Source: Lachnospiraceae bacterium (lineage in GTDB: Bacteria; Bacillota; Clostridia; Lachnospirales; Lachnospiraceae). From it: a stretch of 64,000 nt of DNA. The notes beneath the pieces are model-generated. The model was not told the DNA's origin. It worked only from the letters and a program-made list of their open reading frames with translations, and did not search any database. Shown one piece after another: positions 8,838-17,814 of this stretch. The translations under genes were made by a program, and so were the position numbers. Position 1 is the stretch's first letter. Each line of letters opens with the position of its first letter. The stretch covers positions 1 through 64,000 of the forward strand of contig JAFXAZ010000005.1 of the NCBI GenBank assembly GCA_017521985.1. Reading direction: 5' to 3'.

Positions 8838-10241
8838 ATGGCAAGATTTTGTACTGGGTGCGGAGCACCTTTATCAGATGATAAGAAATTTTGTACGGAG
8901 TGTGGAACGCCGGTAACGGGAACAGCAGCAGAAGTCATGGCGGAGGATACTGTGGCCATCGTGCCGGAGGCAGTACCGGAGAATTCGGCGGAAACAGCAG
9001 TGGTGACCGAAGCGGAACCGATACAGCCGGTGGAAGCACCTAAACCACAACCCCAGCCACAGGTTTCGTACCAGCAGCCCCAGTCACAGGCGGCATATCA
9101 GCAGACTCAGCAGCAGTCACAGGCAGCTTATCAGCAACAGGCAACATATCAACAGGCTCAGGCAACGTATCAGCAGCCAGGACAGCAGGCTGCGTATGCA
9201 CAGCCGGTTCAGGCAGGGGCCGTTCAGGCACCGCCTGTATATGGTGCAGATGTTCCTCCGGCAAAGGGCAGTAAATACGAACCCATTACAGCCTGGGGCT
9301 ATATCGGAATCATGCTGCTGATGTGTATTCCTTTGATTGGTTTCATTTTGATCATTATATGGGCCTGCGGAGGATGTCGGAAAGTGAATAAGAAATCCCT
9401 GGCTCGTGCCACTCTTATCATGATGGCAGTAGGACTGGTGATCAGTCTGATTCTGGGGTTTGTGTTTAAGGCAATTTTCAATAAGGCCATGGAAGCATCC
9501 GGGTTGGATGCTTTGATGAAGGATTCCAAGACCAGTGTTTTTGACAGTGGAAAGGAAGCAGATGATGAGGAGGGACTGGCCGGCTTGTTAAGGGGTTTGG
9601 GCGCATTGACTGAAGAGAACAGTACCGGAAACAATAATAATTCTTCCGGCAGTTCAAACTCCGGAAACAGCAGCGACACTTCCGACCTGGAAGCACTGGG
9701 TGCGCTGGGGGCCTTGTTCGGTGGTTTATCCGGCAGCGTGAATGGTGAAAATAGTGAAGCACTTGGAGATCTGGCAGCATTAAGTCAGCTTTTTGCAGCA
9801 GTCGGAGCCATGGAAGGAGAAAATGGTGAGGTAGATCTGGAAGCATTGCTGGGGGCAGCGGAAAGTGGCGACAAAGATCTGGAATCTCTTCTTAGTGGTG
9901 TGGAACAGGCTAATCAAGATGCGGAAAAATTAAATGACGGCTGGCCGAAATCTCTTCGGGCATATCCTGACGGCACCGCAGAAGCAGTGGCATCTTACCG
10001 CACGGAAATTTCCGGAAGCAGTAAAGAAACACTGCATCAGTGGATTGCGGATCTGAAGGGAGATGGATTCAAATTTCAAGACTTCTACGATTTTGGCATG
10101 TCAGAGGAAGATATGCTCAGCATGGATGCATGGTGGGGATATGACGGAAAAACTTATTTGAGCGTATCCTACTATGACGGTGTGGTTACCATTGATCACA
10201 CCAAGGAATTACCTGATTTGGAGAGTTATTTTGGAGGTTGA
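8838..10241 (+). CDS. N-terminal zinc ribbon, Gln-rich linker, membrane segments and exported C-terminal domain
   Basis: A 467-residue protein. A zinc ribbon occupies residues 4-25 (FCTGCGAPLSDDKKFCTECG). Residues about 65-130 are a Gln/Ala/Tyr/Pro tract with repeated AAYQQ and TYQQ units. Two hydrophobic segments lie at about 152-175 and 192-215. The C-terminal part contains Gly/Ser/Asn and Leu/Gly/Ala repeats (LEALGALGALFGG), then a compact domain from about 365 with a YRTEISGSSKETLHQWIADL helix. The ribbon and Gln tract are predicted to be cytosolic. The C-terminal domain resembles that of the lipoprotein at 2,981. Function unknown. Confidence 0.75.
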   Translation: MARFCTGCGAPLSDDKKFCTECGTPVTGTAAEVMAEDTVAIVPEAVPENSAETAVVTEAEPIQPVEAPKPQPQPQVSYQQPQSQAAYQQTQQQSQAAYQQQATYQQAQATYQQPGQQAAYAQPVQAGAVQAPPVYGADVPPAKGSKYEPITAWGYIGIMLLMCIPLIGFILIIIWACGGCRKVNKKSLARATLIMMAVGLVISLILGFVFKAIFNKAMEASGLDALMKDSKTSVFDSGKEADDEEGLAGLLRGLGALTEENSTGNNNNSSGSSNSGNSSDTSDLEALGALGALFGGLSGSVNGENSEALGDLAALSQLFAAVGAMEGENGEVDLEALLGAAESGDKDLESLLSGVEQANQDAEKLNDGWPKSLRAYPDGTAEAVASYRTEISGSSKETLHQWIADLKGDGFKFQDFYDFGMSEEDMLSMDAWWGYDGKTYLSVSYYDGVVTIDHTKELPDLESYFGG

Positions 10242-10245
10242 GTAG

Positions 10246-11790
10246 ATGGGCACAAAGAAGGCCGACTCATCAAAAAGAGCCGGAAATGTTACAGTAACGA
10301 GATATATTACATATGAACAGTTGCGTCAGGATCCGAATTTCCCGAAAGGACGATTGGGTTATATCGGGTGGTTTTTCAAAAATATGTGGCAGGGCATCAA
10401 AAAGGGATTTCCGAAAAATCTGCTTTTTGTGTTAGGATGCGGATTGTTCTTTTGGTGCTTTAATCTGGTCTTTTTGGGAATTATCAATGACAGTTGCTTT
10501 TTCGGCAATGGACGATTTTCCAGGTCCAGTACCATAGCTTATCTGTTTGCTGGATTGGTATACGAAAACGGTGCCAAGGGCTTTGACTGGATTCCAGGAG
10601 GTTCCATGACCACATGGTTTTATAATCTGACCTTTTACGGAGCTTTGTTCTGGCTTTTGGGAAATATTTGGAGGCGGATTCGTACAAAAGGCATCCTGAT
10701 GCCTATAAAGGATCTGCTGCGTGTGCCGGGGAAACTGAAGAAATGTTGGGTTTCTGTTACGGTTCCCTTTGCGAAAAGAATCCTGCTTGCCACCGGTCTG
10801 GGAATTCTGGCAGGTTTTGTGTTAAAGAGTCCCTTTACCTTGATTACGCTGGCGCTTTGGTTGTTTTTAAGCTTCGGACAGGGCGGTGAAAGCTCTATTG
10901 TTTATTTGTTGTTTATTTATCAGGGTGCTAAAAATGTAAAAAGTAAGAAACCCAAAGAACTGACTACCGGTGCAGATGTGGCAGTATGGATCTTTGGTCT
11001 GGGATTAGGTATGTTAGTATCCTTTATTCTCTGCGTGGTTTTGTGGCATACCACAGATTACAGTATGACATCCAGATTGTTGTGCTTTTTGCCTCTTGGT
11101 GTATTACTTGTATTTTTTGGTCTGGGCGGTAAAATCAGCATGAACAAAGCACAACAGGCCGTTGCAGGTGTTTTGATATGTTTCGGTTATCTGTATGTGA
11201 AGACCATGGTAGTTCGAGCGGATGACGGTGGCTGGACAGAATCCGGAAGAAATATTGCCGGTTGGCTGGCTAATCCCGGAACTCATTTGATGGAAGCGGC
11301 AGGACTGGGTGGTCCGGCCGGAATGATTGCCGGCTGGCTGGGGAATATGATCGGCGGAGCTGCTCTGGATCATGTAACCGGCGGTTTGGGAAGTGCCGTA
11401 GCTGGTACTGCAGCCGGTGGCATGGATGGAAGTCTCATGGGATTGGGCCAGGGAGCCATGAACGCAGCATTAGGACCGTTAGGTCCGGTTGGAGATATGA
11501 TCAGTAACGCCTGGGGAAGTGCAGCAGATGCCCTTGCCGGCGGTGGCGGCGGTGCAGGTATCTCCGGCAGTTCCGGTGCTTGGGGAAGTTCAGGCGGCTC
11601 TGGAAGTTCAGGCGGTTCCGGTAGTTGGGGCAGCTCTGGTAGTTCAGGTAGTTCCGGCAACTCAGGCAATTCCGGCGATTGGGGTAATTCCGGCAATTCC
11701 GGTAACGCAGGCAACTCCAAACCTGACGCAAACGAGAATAATAATCATAAGCCGGATCTGAACGATCCCAATTGGAGGGATCAGCTGTAG
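10246..11790 (+). CDS. Multi-pass membrane protein with Gly/Ser/Asn-rich C-terminal tail
   Basis: A 514-residue protein whose ribosome site GGAGG lies in the end of the preceding gene. About seven or eight hydrophobic segments fall between residues 60 and 330. Gly/Ala-rich amphipathic stretches follow (GGPAGMIAGWLGNMIGG, GGLGSAVAGTAAGG), then a pure Gly/Ser/Trp/Asn repeat region at about 430-490. The tail is low complexity, so frames on the other strand there are mirrors of the repeats. No Cys ribbon is present, unlike most neighbours. Function not recognised; spacing points to one operon with 8,838. Confidence 0.7.
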   Translation: MGTKKADSSKRAGNVTVTRYITYEQLRQDPNFPKGRLGYIGWFFKNMWQGIKKGFPKNLLFVLGCGLFFWCFNLVFLGIINDSCFFGNGRFSRSSTIAYLFAGLVYENGAKGFDWIPGGSMTTWFYNLTFYGALFWLLGNIWRRIRTKGILMPIKDLLRVPGKLKKCWVSVTVPFAKRILLATGLGILAGFVLKSPFTLITLALWLFLSFGQGGESSIVYLLFIYQGAKNVKSKKPKELTTGADVAVWIFGLGLGMLVSFILCVVLWHTTDYSMTSRLLCFLPLGVLLVFFGLGGKISMNKAQQAVAGVLICFGYLYVKTMVVRADDGGWTESGRNIAGWLANPGTHLMEAAGLGGPAGMIAGWLGNMIGGAALDHVTGGLGSAVAGTAAGGMDGSLMGLGQGAMNAALGPLGPVGDMISNAWGSAADALAGGGGGAGISGSSGAWGSSGGSGSSGGSGSWGSSGSSGSSGNSGNSGDWGNSGNSGNAGNSKPDANENNNHKPDLNDPNWRDQL

Positions 11791-11830
11791 AATAAATCAA
11801 AGAAAATAACGGGAAATGGAGAATAGCAAT

Positions 11831-12853
11831 ATGCGGAAATTAATGAAAGCAATTTCACTTGCCGTGCTTGGTGCCATCTGCCTGTGCGGATGTGCTCTGG
11901 GCAATTCCGGTAAAAAGGAAATTACCATCTATACGGCGGTAGACCAGATTTATGCGGAGCCTGTATTTGAGGATTTTGAAAAAGAGACAGGCATTAAAGT
12001 AAATGCAGTATATGATCTGGAGGCCAATAAAACTACAGGCCTTACCAATCGTCTGATTGCAGAAAAGGATAAGCCTGTCTGTGATGTTTATTGGAATAAT
12101 GAATTTACACAGACTATGCTTTTGCAGGATGAAGGGCTGTTACAGCCTTATGTATCTCCTAAAGCAGCGGATATCCCGGATGCTTACAAAGATGCAGAGG
12201 GTTATTGGACCGCATTTGGCGGAAGAGCCCGCGTGATGCTGGTTAATACCGATCTGTTGGAGGAAAGAGAATATCCTTCCAGTATTTATGATCTGATCAG
12301 TGATCAGTATGAGGCAAAGGATATTGCCATTGCCTATCCCATGTTCGGTACCACCAGAACCCAGGCGGCAGCGGTATATGCGGCAGTGGGTGCGGAAGAA
12401 GGAAAGAGAATTTTTCAGGAACTGGCAGACCGCGGCGTGCAGGTGGTTGACGGTAACTCTGTAACCCGTGATATGGCAGCGGCTGGTCAGGTGGCTATTG
12501 GTTATACAGACACAGACGATGCGAAGGGTGCTATAGAAGATGGTAAACCGGTAGTAATGGTATTCGCGGATCAGGGCGAAGATCAGATGGGTACGTTGAT
12601 CACTCCTAATACTGCTGCAATGATCGCCGGAGCACCTCATGAAGAAAATGCAAAAATCTTTATTGACTATGTTGTATCTTTAGAAAGTGAAAAGAGACTG
12701 ATTGAAGATGGCTTCTTTGATCTGTCCGTTCGTCCCGGCGTAGATGCGGGCGGTCTGGAAGTAACCGGTATGAAGGTAAATCTGAAAGAGGTTTATGAGC
12801 AGCTGGAAACTGCAAGTGAGGATATGCAGGAAATCTTTGGAGATGCTTCATGA
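11831..12853 (+). CDS. Ferric-type ABC transporter substrate-binding lipoprotein
   Basis: A 340-residue lipoprotein (lipobox LCGC near residue 20) of the Fbp/Fut extracellular binding protein family. The mature protein starts EITIYTAVDQIYAEPVFEDFEKETGIKV, the usual first strand and helix of this fold, followed by DVYWNNEFTQTMLL and the FGGRARVMLVNTD hinge strand. Family members bind Fe(III), other metal chelates or small organic anions; which one cannot be told here. The start at 11831 uses GGAG at 11,820; an ATG five codons upstream lacks a good site. The last four bases overlap the permease start (ATGA). Confidence 0.88.
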   Translation: MRKLMKAISLAVLGAICLCGCALGNSGKKEITIYTAVDQIYAEPVFEDFEKETGIKVNAVYDLEANKTTGLTNRLIAEKDKPVCDVYWNNEFTQTMLLQDEGLLQPYVSPKAADIPDAYKDAEGYWTAFGGRARVMLVNTDLLEEREYPSSIYDLISDQYEAKDIAIAYPMFGTTRTQAAAVYAAVGAEEGKRIFQELADRGVQVVDGNSVTRDMAAAGQVAIGYTDTDDAKGAIEDGKPVVMVFADQGEDQMGTLITPNTAAMIAGAPHEENAKIFIDYVVSLESEKRLIEDGFFDLSVRPGVDAGGLEVTGMKVNLKEVYEQLETASEDMQEIFGDAS

Positions 12854-14379
12854 AGCAATTCCTGAAATATCATAAGAAGCAGATCATAGGCGGCGTAATT
12901 TATGTTTTGCTCTTTGCAGCTCCTGTGGTCACACTTCTTTTGGAAGCCGGGAATCCGGGATTGGCAATACCAAACAGCAGGAGATGGGGGCTTTTGAGAA
13001 ATACCATTTCATTAGGTGTGCTTACAGCAATTGGCTGCATGCTCATTGGATTCTATGCTGCGGTGGGAATTTTTACAGGAAGACTAAGAGAAAAAAGCCT
13101 TCGCTGGTGGTTTCTGCTGCTTTTGCCGGTTCCCCAATATATCTACGCGCTGTCCTGGATGGAGCTGGTGCGGTTGTTGGGGCAAATCTGGCCGTCTTTG
13201 CTGCGGATGCAGATATTTGGACTGTTGCCTTGTGTGATTGTGGAAGTGATGGCATATCTTCCAATCTGCACGGCGCTGGCTTTGCTTGGACTGGAAAGGC
13301 AGGACGTACGCTTGGCAGAAGCGGGCTTGCTCTGCAGAAAAGGAGATGCGGTGTTGTATGGTATCTGCCTGCCCCAGATGCTGCCGTGGCTGTTGTCGGG
13401 AGCCGGATGCGTATTTGTTCTTTCGGCTACTGATTTTTCCATTCCTTCCCTGTTTCAGTACAATGTGTACGCTATGGAATTGTTCTCAGATTTTTCGGCA
13501 TATGGTAAGGCAGTCAATTCTTTTTGGCTGGCACTGCCTTTGATCATTTTGATTTTGATCGTGGTGATGCTTTCCCAGAATGGTCTGCAGCAGATTTTTG
13601 TTCCGGTCAGATCCCACAGTCAGGTGAGACTGCATTTGTCTGGGCTGACAAAAGGAATTTGTACAGCAGCCATTGGACTCTGTGTAATGCAGATCCTGAT
13701 TCCGGTGGTTACGCTAACGGTAGGAATCGGTTCCTGGGAACAGCTTACAGCTTCGGCAGTTCTTGCCGGAGAGGAACTGATGATTTCTTGTGGGATTGGA
13801 TTGATGGCAGCATTGCTTACCATTTTTCCCGCTTTTGCCGCAGCTGCGATTCTCTGTAGTACCGGAAATCGATTTTTGCGGATGTTGTTTTTGTTCCCTT
13901 TGGCTATGCCGGGGGCCTTGATCGGTGTAGGGTGGCTGGAGCTTTTGAATGGATCATTTCTTCATGGAATTACGGGGACACTTTTGTTCCCGGCACTGGG
14001 ATGTGCTACACGCTTCATGCCTTTCGGAACTATGATACTTACGGGGATGCTCTTCCGTGTGGATAAAAAGTGTCTGGAGGCGGCGGAAGTGCTGCAAAGC
14101 AGTAAGCGGAAGGCATTTTTGGCAGTGAAGCTTCCTATGTTTGCACCGGGTATTTTGGCATCCGGGTTGTTGGTATTTTTATTAGCCATAGGAGATGTGG
14201 GAGTTACCCTGATGACTGCGCCACCGGGAAAAGAACCTTTTTCCATTAAGATTTATAATTATCTGCACTACGGAGCTTCGGAAATGGTGTCGGGATTTTG
14301 TATGGTAGTGGTGTTGGTCTGCCTGACTGTGACTGTGGCAATGATAGGGCTGTTAAGGATGAGAAAACATGGTAATTGA
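12850..14379 (+). CDS. Ferric-type ABC transporter permease, two fused domains
   Basis: A 509-residue FbpB-like permease with about twelve membrane segments. The two permease halves each carry the cytosolic EAA-type loop that contacts the ATPase: LAEAGLLCRKGDAVLYGICLP in the first half and LEAAEVLQSSKRKAFLAVKLP in the second. The fused arrangement is normal for this family. The gene overlaps the binding-protein gene by four bases and the ATPase gene by eleven, so the three are translationally coupled and should act as one importer. Confidence 0.88.
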   Translation: MKQFLKYHKKQIIGGVIYVLLFAAPVVTLLLEAGNPGLAIPNSRRWGLLRNTISLGVLTAIGCMLIGFYAAVGIFTGRLREKSLRWWFLLLLPVPQYIYALSWMELVRLLGQIWPSLLRMQIFGLLPCVIVEVMAYLPICTALALLGLERQDVRLAEAGLLCRKGDAVLYGICLPQMLPWLLSGAGCVFVLSATDFSIPSLFQYNVYAMELFSDFSAYGKAVNSFWLALPLIILILIVVMLSQNGLQQIFVPVRSHSQVRLHLSGLTKGICTAAIGLCVMQILIPVVTLTVGIGSWEQLTASAVLAGEELMISCGIGLMAALLTIFPAFAAAAILCSTGNRFLRMLFLFPLAMPGALIGVGWLELLNGSFLHGITGTLLFPALGCATRFMPFGTMILTGMLFRVDKKCLEAAEVLQSSKRKAFLAVKLPMFAPGILASGLLVFLLAIGDVGVTLMTAPPGKEPFSIKIYNYLHYGASEMVSGFCMVVVLVCLTVTVAMIGLLRMRKHGN

Positions 14380-14995
14380 TATTCAAAATGTGTCAAAAGC
14401 ATACGGAAATGTAAAAGCCCTGGATGGGGTGTCTCTGCAGATCAAAGATCTGGACCGGGTGGCAGTATTGGGAGAAAGCGGCAGCGGCAAAAGTACCCTG
14501 CTGCATATTCTGGCAGGGCTGCAGACGGCGGACAGCGGCAGCATTACCTGTGATGCAAAGCCATTGGAGAATAAGCCTTACAAGAGAGGTATTGCCATGG
14601 TGTTTCAGGATCCCGCTCTGTGGAACCATATGAGTGTGAGAGCCAACATTGGTTTCGGATGTCCTGTTCAGGGGAGAAAGAATCGTCAGGAATATGTTCG
14701 AAAGCTGGCAGCGGAGCTTGGCATTGAAGAATTGCTGAACCGTCGTCCCTATGAAATCTCCGGCGGGCAGGCCAGAAGAGTAGCAATAGCCAGAGCGCTG
14801 GCATGTAAACGTCCGCTTCTTTTATTGGATGAAGCCTTCAGTAATCTTGATGAAGCCACGAAAAAGATTACAATGGATGTGGTTCGAAAGTATTCTGCAG
14901 GGACTGCGGCGGTGGTTCTGGTGACCCATGATGAAAGGGAAGCGGAAAGCTTTTGTGATACCTTTTACCGTATGGAAAAGGGGCATTTAACATGA
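14369..14995 (+). CDS. ABC transporter ATPase, short form
   Basis: A 208-residue nucleotide-binding protein with Walker A GESGSGKST, Q-loop VFQDPALW, signature ISGGQARR, Walker B LLLLDEAFSNLD and switch His in LVTHDE. It drives the importer encoded immediately upstream. FbpC-type ATPases usually have about 350 residues with a C-terminal TOBE domain. This protein stops right after the nucleotide-binding domain, so regulation or substrate sensing through TOBE is missing. Its end overlaps the next start by four bases (ATGA). Confidence 0.9.
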   Translation: MVIDIQNVSKAYGNVKALDGVSLQIKDLDRVAVLGESGSGKSTLLHILAGLQTADSGSITCDAKPLENKPYKRGIAMVFQDPALWNHMSVRANIGFGCPVQGRKNRQEYVRKLAAELGIEELLNRRPYEISGGQARRVAIARALACKRPLLLLDEAFSNLDEATKKITMDVVRKYSAGTAAVVLVTHDEREAESFCDTFYRMEKGHLT

Positions 14996-16077
14996 TGAGA
15001 AAAAAATATGTATTGGCATTGCTGTTCATGATAGTTCTGCTGCTGTGTACTTCCTGCGGAGTGGAATTGGAAAAGAAAGAAGAAGCTGTTTTGGAAGGTT
15101 TAAGTATCTTTCTGGAAGGACAGGAAATCTCAGCTTTGTATGATGACGGAACGTATCTGTGGGTGGGAGGCAAGGATGGTATCCTGCTTTTGGACCGTTC
15201 ATCGGGGGAACTTAATAAACAGTTGGATGCTCAGATTGAAATGGTGTATGCTTCAGGGATTTGCCGAACGGCAGATGGTTTGGTCTGGGCAGGACACAGC
15301 AGCGGTATTACTGCCTTCAACAAAGAAGGAGAAGAACTTTTCTCCTTTGGGGAACCGCAGATACCGGGAGGCAGAGTGAATACCCTGATGGCTTACGAAG
15401 ATGGCTTGTGGATAGGCACCATGGAAGGTGCGGCCTATCTGGAGCCTGAACAGGGAAATTGGAAGGTAAAAGAGATTCTGACTTCGGAAAACGGATTGTC
15501 AGATGACTGTGTAAATGTAATTCTTAGGGTAAAAGAACAATTGTGGTTTGGTACCTATCTGGCAGCTGGAAAAGGTGGCTGCAGTATCCGGAAACATGAC
15601 GGAGAGTGGGAGTATCTCTCTATAGACGAGGGATTGCCCCATCGGTATGTGAATGCGATTTTGCCCATATCGGAACAGGAACTTTTGATTGCCACGGGGC
15701 ATTTGAATCTCGGAGGTCTTGCAAGAGTAAGATTACAGGATGAGAGAGAATGGATTGTTACAGATATCTGGAACCGGGAGGATGGTATTCCCGGAGACAA
15801 GGTAAGATGGTTGTTTCTGGATCAGGAACAGAGGTTATGGATAACAACGGAATCCAATGGGATACTGCTTTGTCCGCAGCTGGACTATTTACAGTCTCCT
15901 ATTGTAAGCAGCCTTGTGATCACAGAGAAAAACGGGCTGTCCGATAATGAAATAAAAGTAATTGCAGAATGTGAGGATTGTATCTGGCTGGGCAGTCGTA
16001 CAGGGCTGACCAGAGTAGATAAAGGTTATGTAGATCAATGGTTTGAGAACTACATAACAGACAATGAAAACAATTAA
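14992..16077 (+). CDS. Lipoprotein with two-component-type beta-propeller repeats
   Basis: A 361-residue protein with signal sequence and lipobox LCTSC (Cys at about 19). At least six Reg_prop-like repeats follow, recognisable as WVGGKDGILLLD, VWAGHSSGITAFN, LWIGTMEGAAYLE, LWFGTYLAAGKGG, LWITTESNGILL and IWLGSRTGLTRVD. This would make one beta propeller. In two-component hybrids such propellers sense ligands, but here there is no kinase or membrane anchor other than the lipid. Translational coupling to the ABC ATPase suggests it works with the importer, perhaps as an accessory surface sensor. Confidence 0.82.
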   Translation: MMRKKYVLALLFMIVLLLCTSCGVELEKKEEAVLEGLSIFLEGQEISALYDDGTYLWVGGKDGILLLDRSSGELNKQLDAQIEMVYASGICRTADGLVWAGHSSGITAFNKEGEELFSFGEPQIPGGRVNTLMAYEDGLWIGTMEGAAYLEPEQGNWKVKEILTSENGLSDDCVNVILRVKEQLWFGTYLAAGKGGCSIRKHDGEWEYLSIDEGLPHRYVNAILPISEQELLIATGHLNLGGLARVRLQDEREWIVTDIWNREDGIPGDKVRWLFLDQEQRLWITTESNGILLCPQLDYLQSPIVSSLVITEKNGLSDNEIKVIAECEDCIWLGSRTGLTRVDKGYVDQWFENYITDNENN

Positions 16078-16101
16078 TTTTTTAGAATGGAGGATAATAC
16101 C

Positions 16102-16674
16102 ATGGCAGACATTTTAAGCGGATTAGGCGGACTGGGAGGACTAATGAAAGGCTTGACCAGCATCATGCCTCAGGATGAGCCGGCAACACAGTATTTAAGA
16201 TTGCAGGGAGAGGTTTCCGACCTGCAGAAACAGGAAAAAGACCTTTATGTTCAGATCGGGCAGATGGCGGTGGAACAGTATGGTCTGGAAAGTTTTGGTG
16301 AGATCGCTGATAAGATGCGGTTGACGCAGGCCAATCTGGCGGCTGCTCAGCAAAAGCTGAATGCAGCGAAAGCAGAGGCAGAGGAAAAGGAAAGACTTAA
16401 GAAGGAAGCTTTGGCCGGAAGAACCTGCAGTCAGTGCGGGCATGAGAATCCGGAAGGAACCAAGTTCTGTCAGGAATGCGGCAGCAAGCTGGGCGTACAG
16501 AATCTGTGTCCGGCCTGTGGTGCGGCAAATGCGCCGGGCGTAAAGTTTTGTCAGGAGTGTGGCAGCAGATTACAGGCAGAGGAACCTACATCAGTGTTTT
16601 GTTCGTCCTGTGGTAAGGAAAACCCGGCAGGAACCCGTTTCTGCGGAGATTGTGGAGAAAGATTGGAGGGGTAA
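16102..16674 (+). CDS. Coiled-coil protein with three zinc ribbons
   Basis: A 190-residue soluble protein. The start at 16102 is chosen because GGAGG lies at 16,089. The head is Gly/Leu-rich (ILSGLGGLGGLMKGL), a coiled coil spans about 30-105, and three ribbons sit at about 109-131, 136-158 and 168-189. It has the same plan as the protein at 3,722, which suggests duplication within the cluster. The next gene starts three bases after its stop. Partners and function are unknown. Confidence 0.8.
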   Translation: MADILSGLGGLGGLMKGLTSIMPQDEPATQYLRLQGEVSDLQKQEKDLYVQIGQMAVEQYGLESFGEIADKMRLTQANLAAAQQKLNAAKAEAEEKERLKKEALAGRTCSQCGHENPEGTKFCQECGSKLGVQNLCPACGAANAPGVKFCQECGSRLQAEEPTSVFCSSCGKENPAGTRFCGDCGERLEG

Positions 16675-16677
16675 TAT

Positions 16678-17022
16678 ATGGCAGCATATAAGCAACCCTG
16701 TATTCATTGTGGTACCTTTATTGAAAGTGATGCACGTATCTGTACTTCCTGCGGAAGTATGAGCCCATTTGGTTATCTTTGTCCTTCCTGTCATCGTCCT
16801 GTTCAGAAGGGACAGGCCATGTGTGCAGGCTGCAAGAGACCTCTTTATGTACCATGCCCCACTTGCGGAGCACAGACCTTTGTACAGGAGCGATGCGAGG
16901 CCTGCGGCAGTGGACTGATGGTTTACTGTGAAAATAAGAGATGCAATGCATTGCAGTTTTTCCAGAACACAAAATGTACCGTATGTGGTAAAAAAATCAA
17001 GGCGAGAATAGGAGGAAGATAA
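16678..17022 (+). CDS. Small double zinc-ribbon protein
   Basis: A 114-residue protein made almost wholly of Cys pairs: CIHCG, CTSCG, CPSC, CAGC, CPTCG, CEACG and CTVCG, with an extra CENKRC. This makes three or four zinc sites with no other domain. It lies directly between two further ribbon proteins with two- or three-base gaps. Such proteins are generally adaptors; no nucleic-acid-binding motif can be assigned with confidence. Confidence 0.75.
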   Translation: MAAYKQPCIHCGTFIESDARICTSCGSMSPFGYLCPSCHRPVQKGQAMCAGCKRPLYVPCPTCGAQTFVQERCEACGSGLMVYCENKRCNALQFFQNTKCTVCGKKIKARIGGR

Positions 17023-17023
17023 G

Positions 17024-17785
17024 ATGCTGACTTCTTTTACAAGGAATTATCATGACAATTCCACGGAGGCAGGTTTCCAGTTTACCTTTTACTGTGATAT
17101 CTGCAATGATGGATATAAAAGCAGTTTTATTGAAAGTGAAACCTATAAAAAAGGAAAATTATTCCGGGGAATCGGAGATGGGGCGAGTGCCCTTGGAAGT
17201 CTGCTCGGAGGAAGGCTCAGCAGCCTTGGCTATGGTGCAGACCGGGCAACAGACATCTTAAGTGAGAGATTTGAGGGAAGATCTCCGGAATGGCAAAAGG
17301 AGCATGAGCAGGCTTTTGAACGGGCAAAAAATGAAGCCATGCGTCATTTCCACAGATGTCCTTCCTGTAATAAATATGTATGCGATCATTGCTGGAACGA
17401 GGAAGAGGGTCTGTGTACAGACTGTGCTCCCAGACAGGAGATTTATGTTGCAAGAGCCAGAGCAGAGGCGATGCGTCGTAATATAGACGAAGCCGGAGCT
17501 TCTGCGACTGTATGGCAGGGAAAAATCGAAAGTAAGACTACTATTTGCCCTAATTGCGGGAAGCCCGCCGGCGCAGGTAAATTCTGCAATAACTGCGGTG
17601 CGTCCATGGCGTTAAAGATATGTCCGGCTTGTGGAGCACAGAATGCCCAGAACAGCCGCTTTTGTAACAATTGTGGTACTAATCTGGCCCAGGCGGCAGC
17701 ACCACCCACCGGTATCTGCAATGCTTGCGGCACCAAAAATCAGCCGGGAACAAAGTTTTGTGGTAATTGTGGAAATAAACTGTAG
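17024..17785 (+). CDS. Cys-rich protein with amphipathic middle and three C-terminal zinc ribbons
   Basis: A 253-residue protein. The N-terminus has CDICNDGY. A Gly/Leu-rich amphipathic stretch follows (GASALGSLLGGRLSSLGYGA), then HRCPSCNKYVCDHCWNEEEG with a further CTDC, then three ribbons from about residue 178 to the end. The first half matches the protein at 2,665 in Cys spacing, so it looks like that protein with ribbons added. The Gly-rich stretch could lie on a membrane surface but is not a clear transmembrane helix. It follows the previous gene after one base. Confidence 0.78.
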   Translation: MLTSFTRNYHDNSTEAGFQFTFYCDICNDGYKSSFIESETYKKGKLFRGIGDGASALGSLLGGRLSSLGYGADRATDILSERFEGRSPEWQKEHEQAFERAKNEAMRHFHRCPSCNKYVCDHCWNEEEGLCTDCAPRQEIYVARARAEAMRRNIDEAGASATVWQGKIESKTTICPNCGKPAGAGKFCNNCGASMALKICPACGAQNAQNSRFCNNCGTNLAQAAAPPTGICNACGTKNQPGTKFCGNCGNKL

Positions 17786-17814
17786 AAATGCGGTGAGAGA
17801 AAGCAGGTGATGCT

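Noticed and set aside
11370-11800. Pro/Leu/Glu- and Arg/Asn-repeat proteins on the minus strand
   Set aside because: They are mirrors of the Gly/Ser/Asn repeat region of the 10,246 gene.
16678-17022. Ribosomal-protein-like or transcription-factor zinc finger
   Set aside because: The Cys spacing is that of generic double zinc ribbons with no basic nucleic-acid-binding surface apparent.
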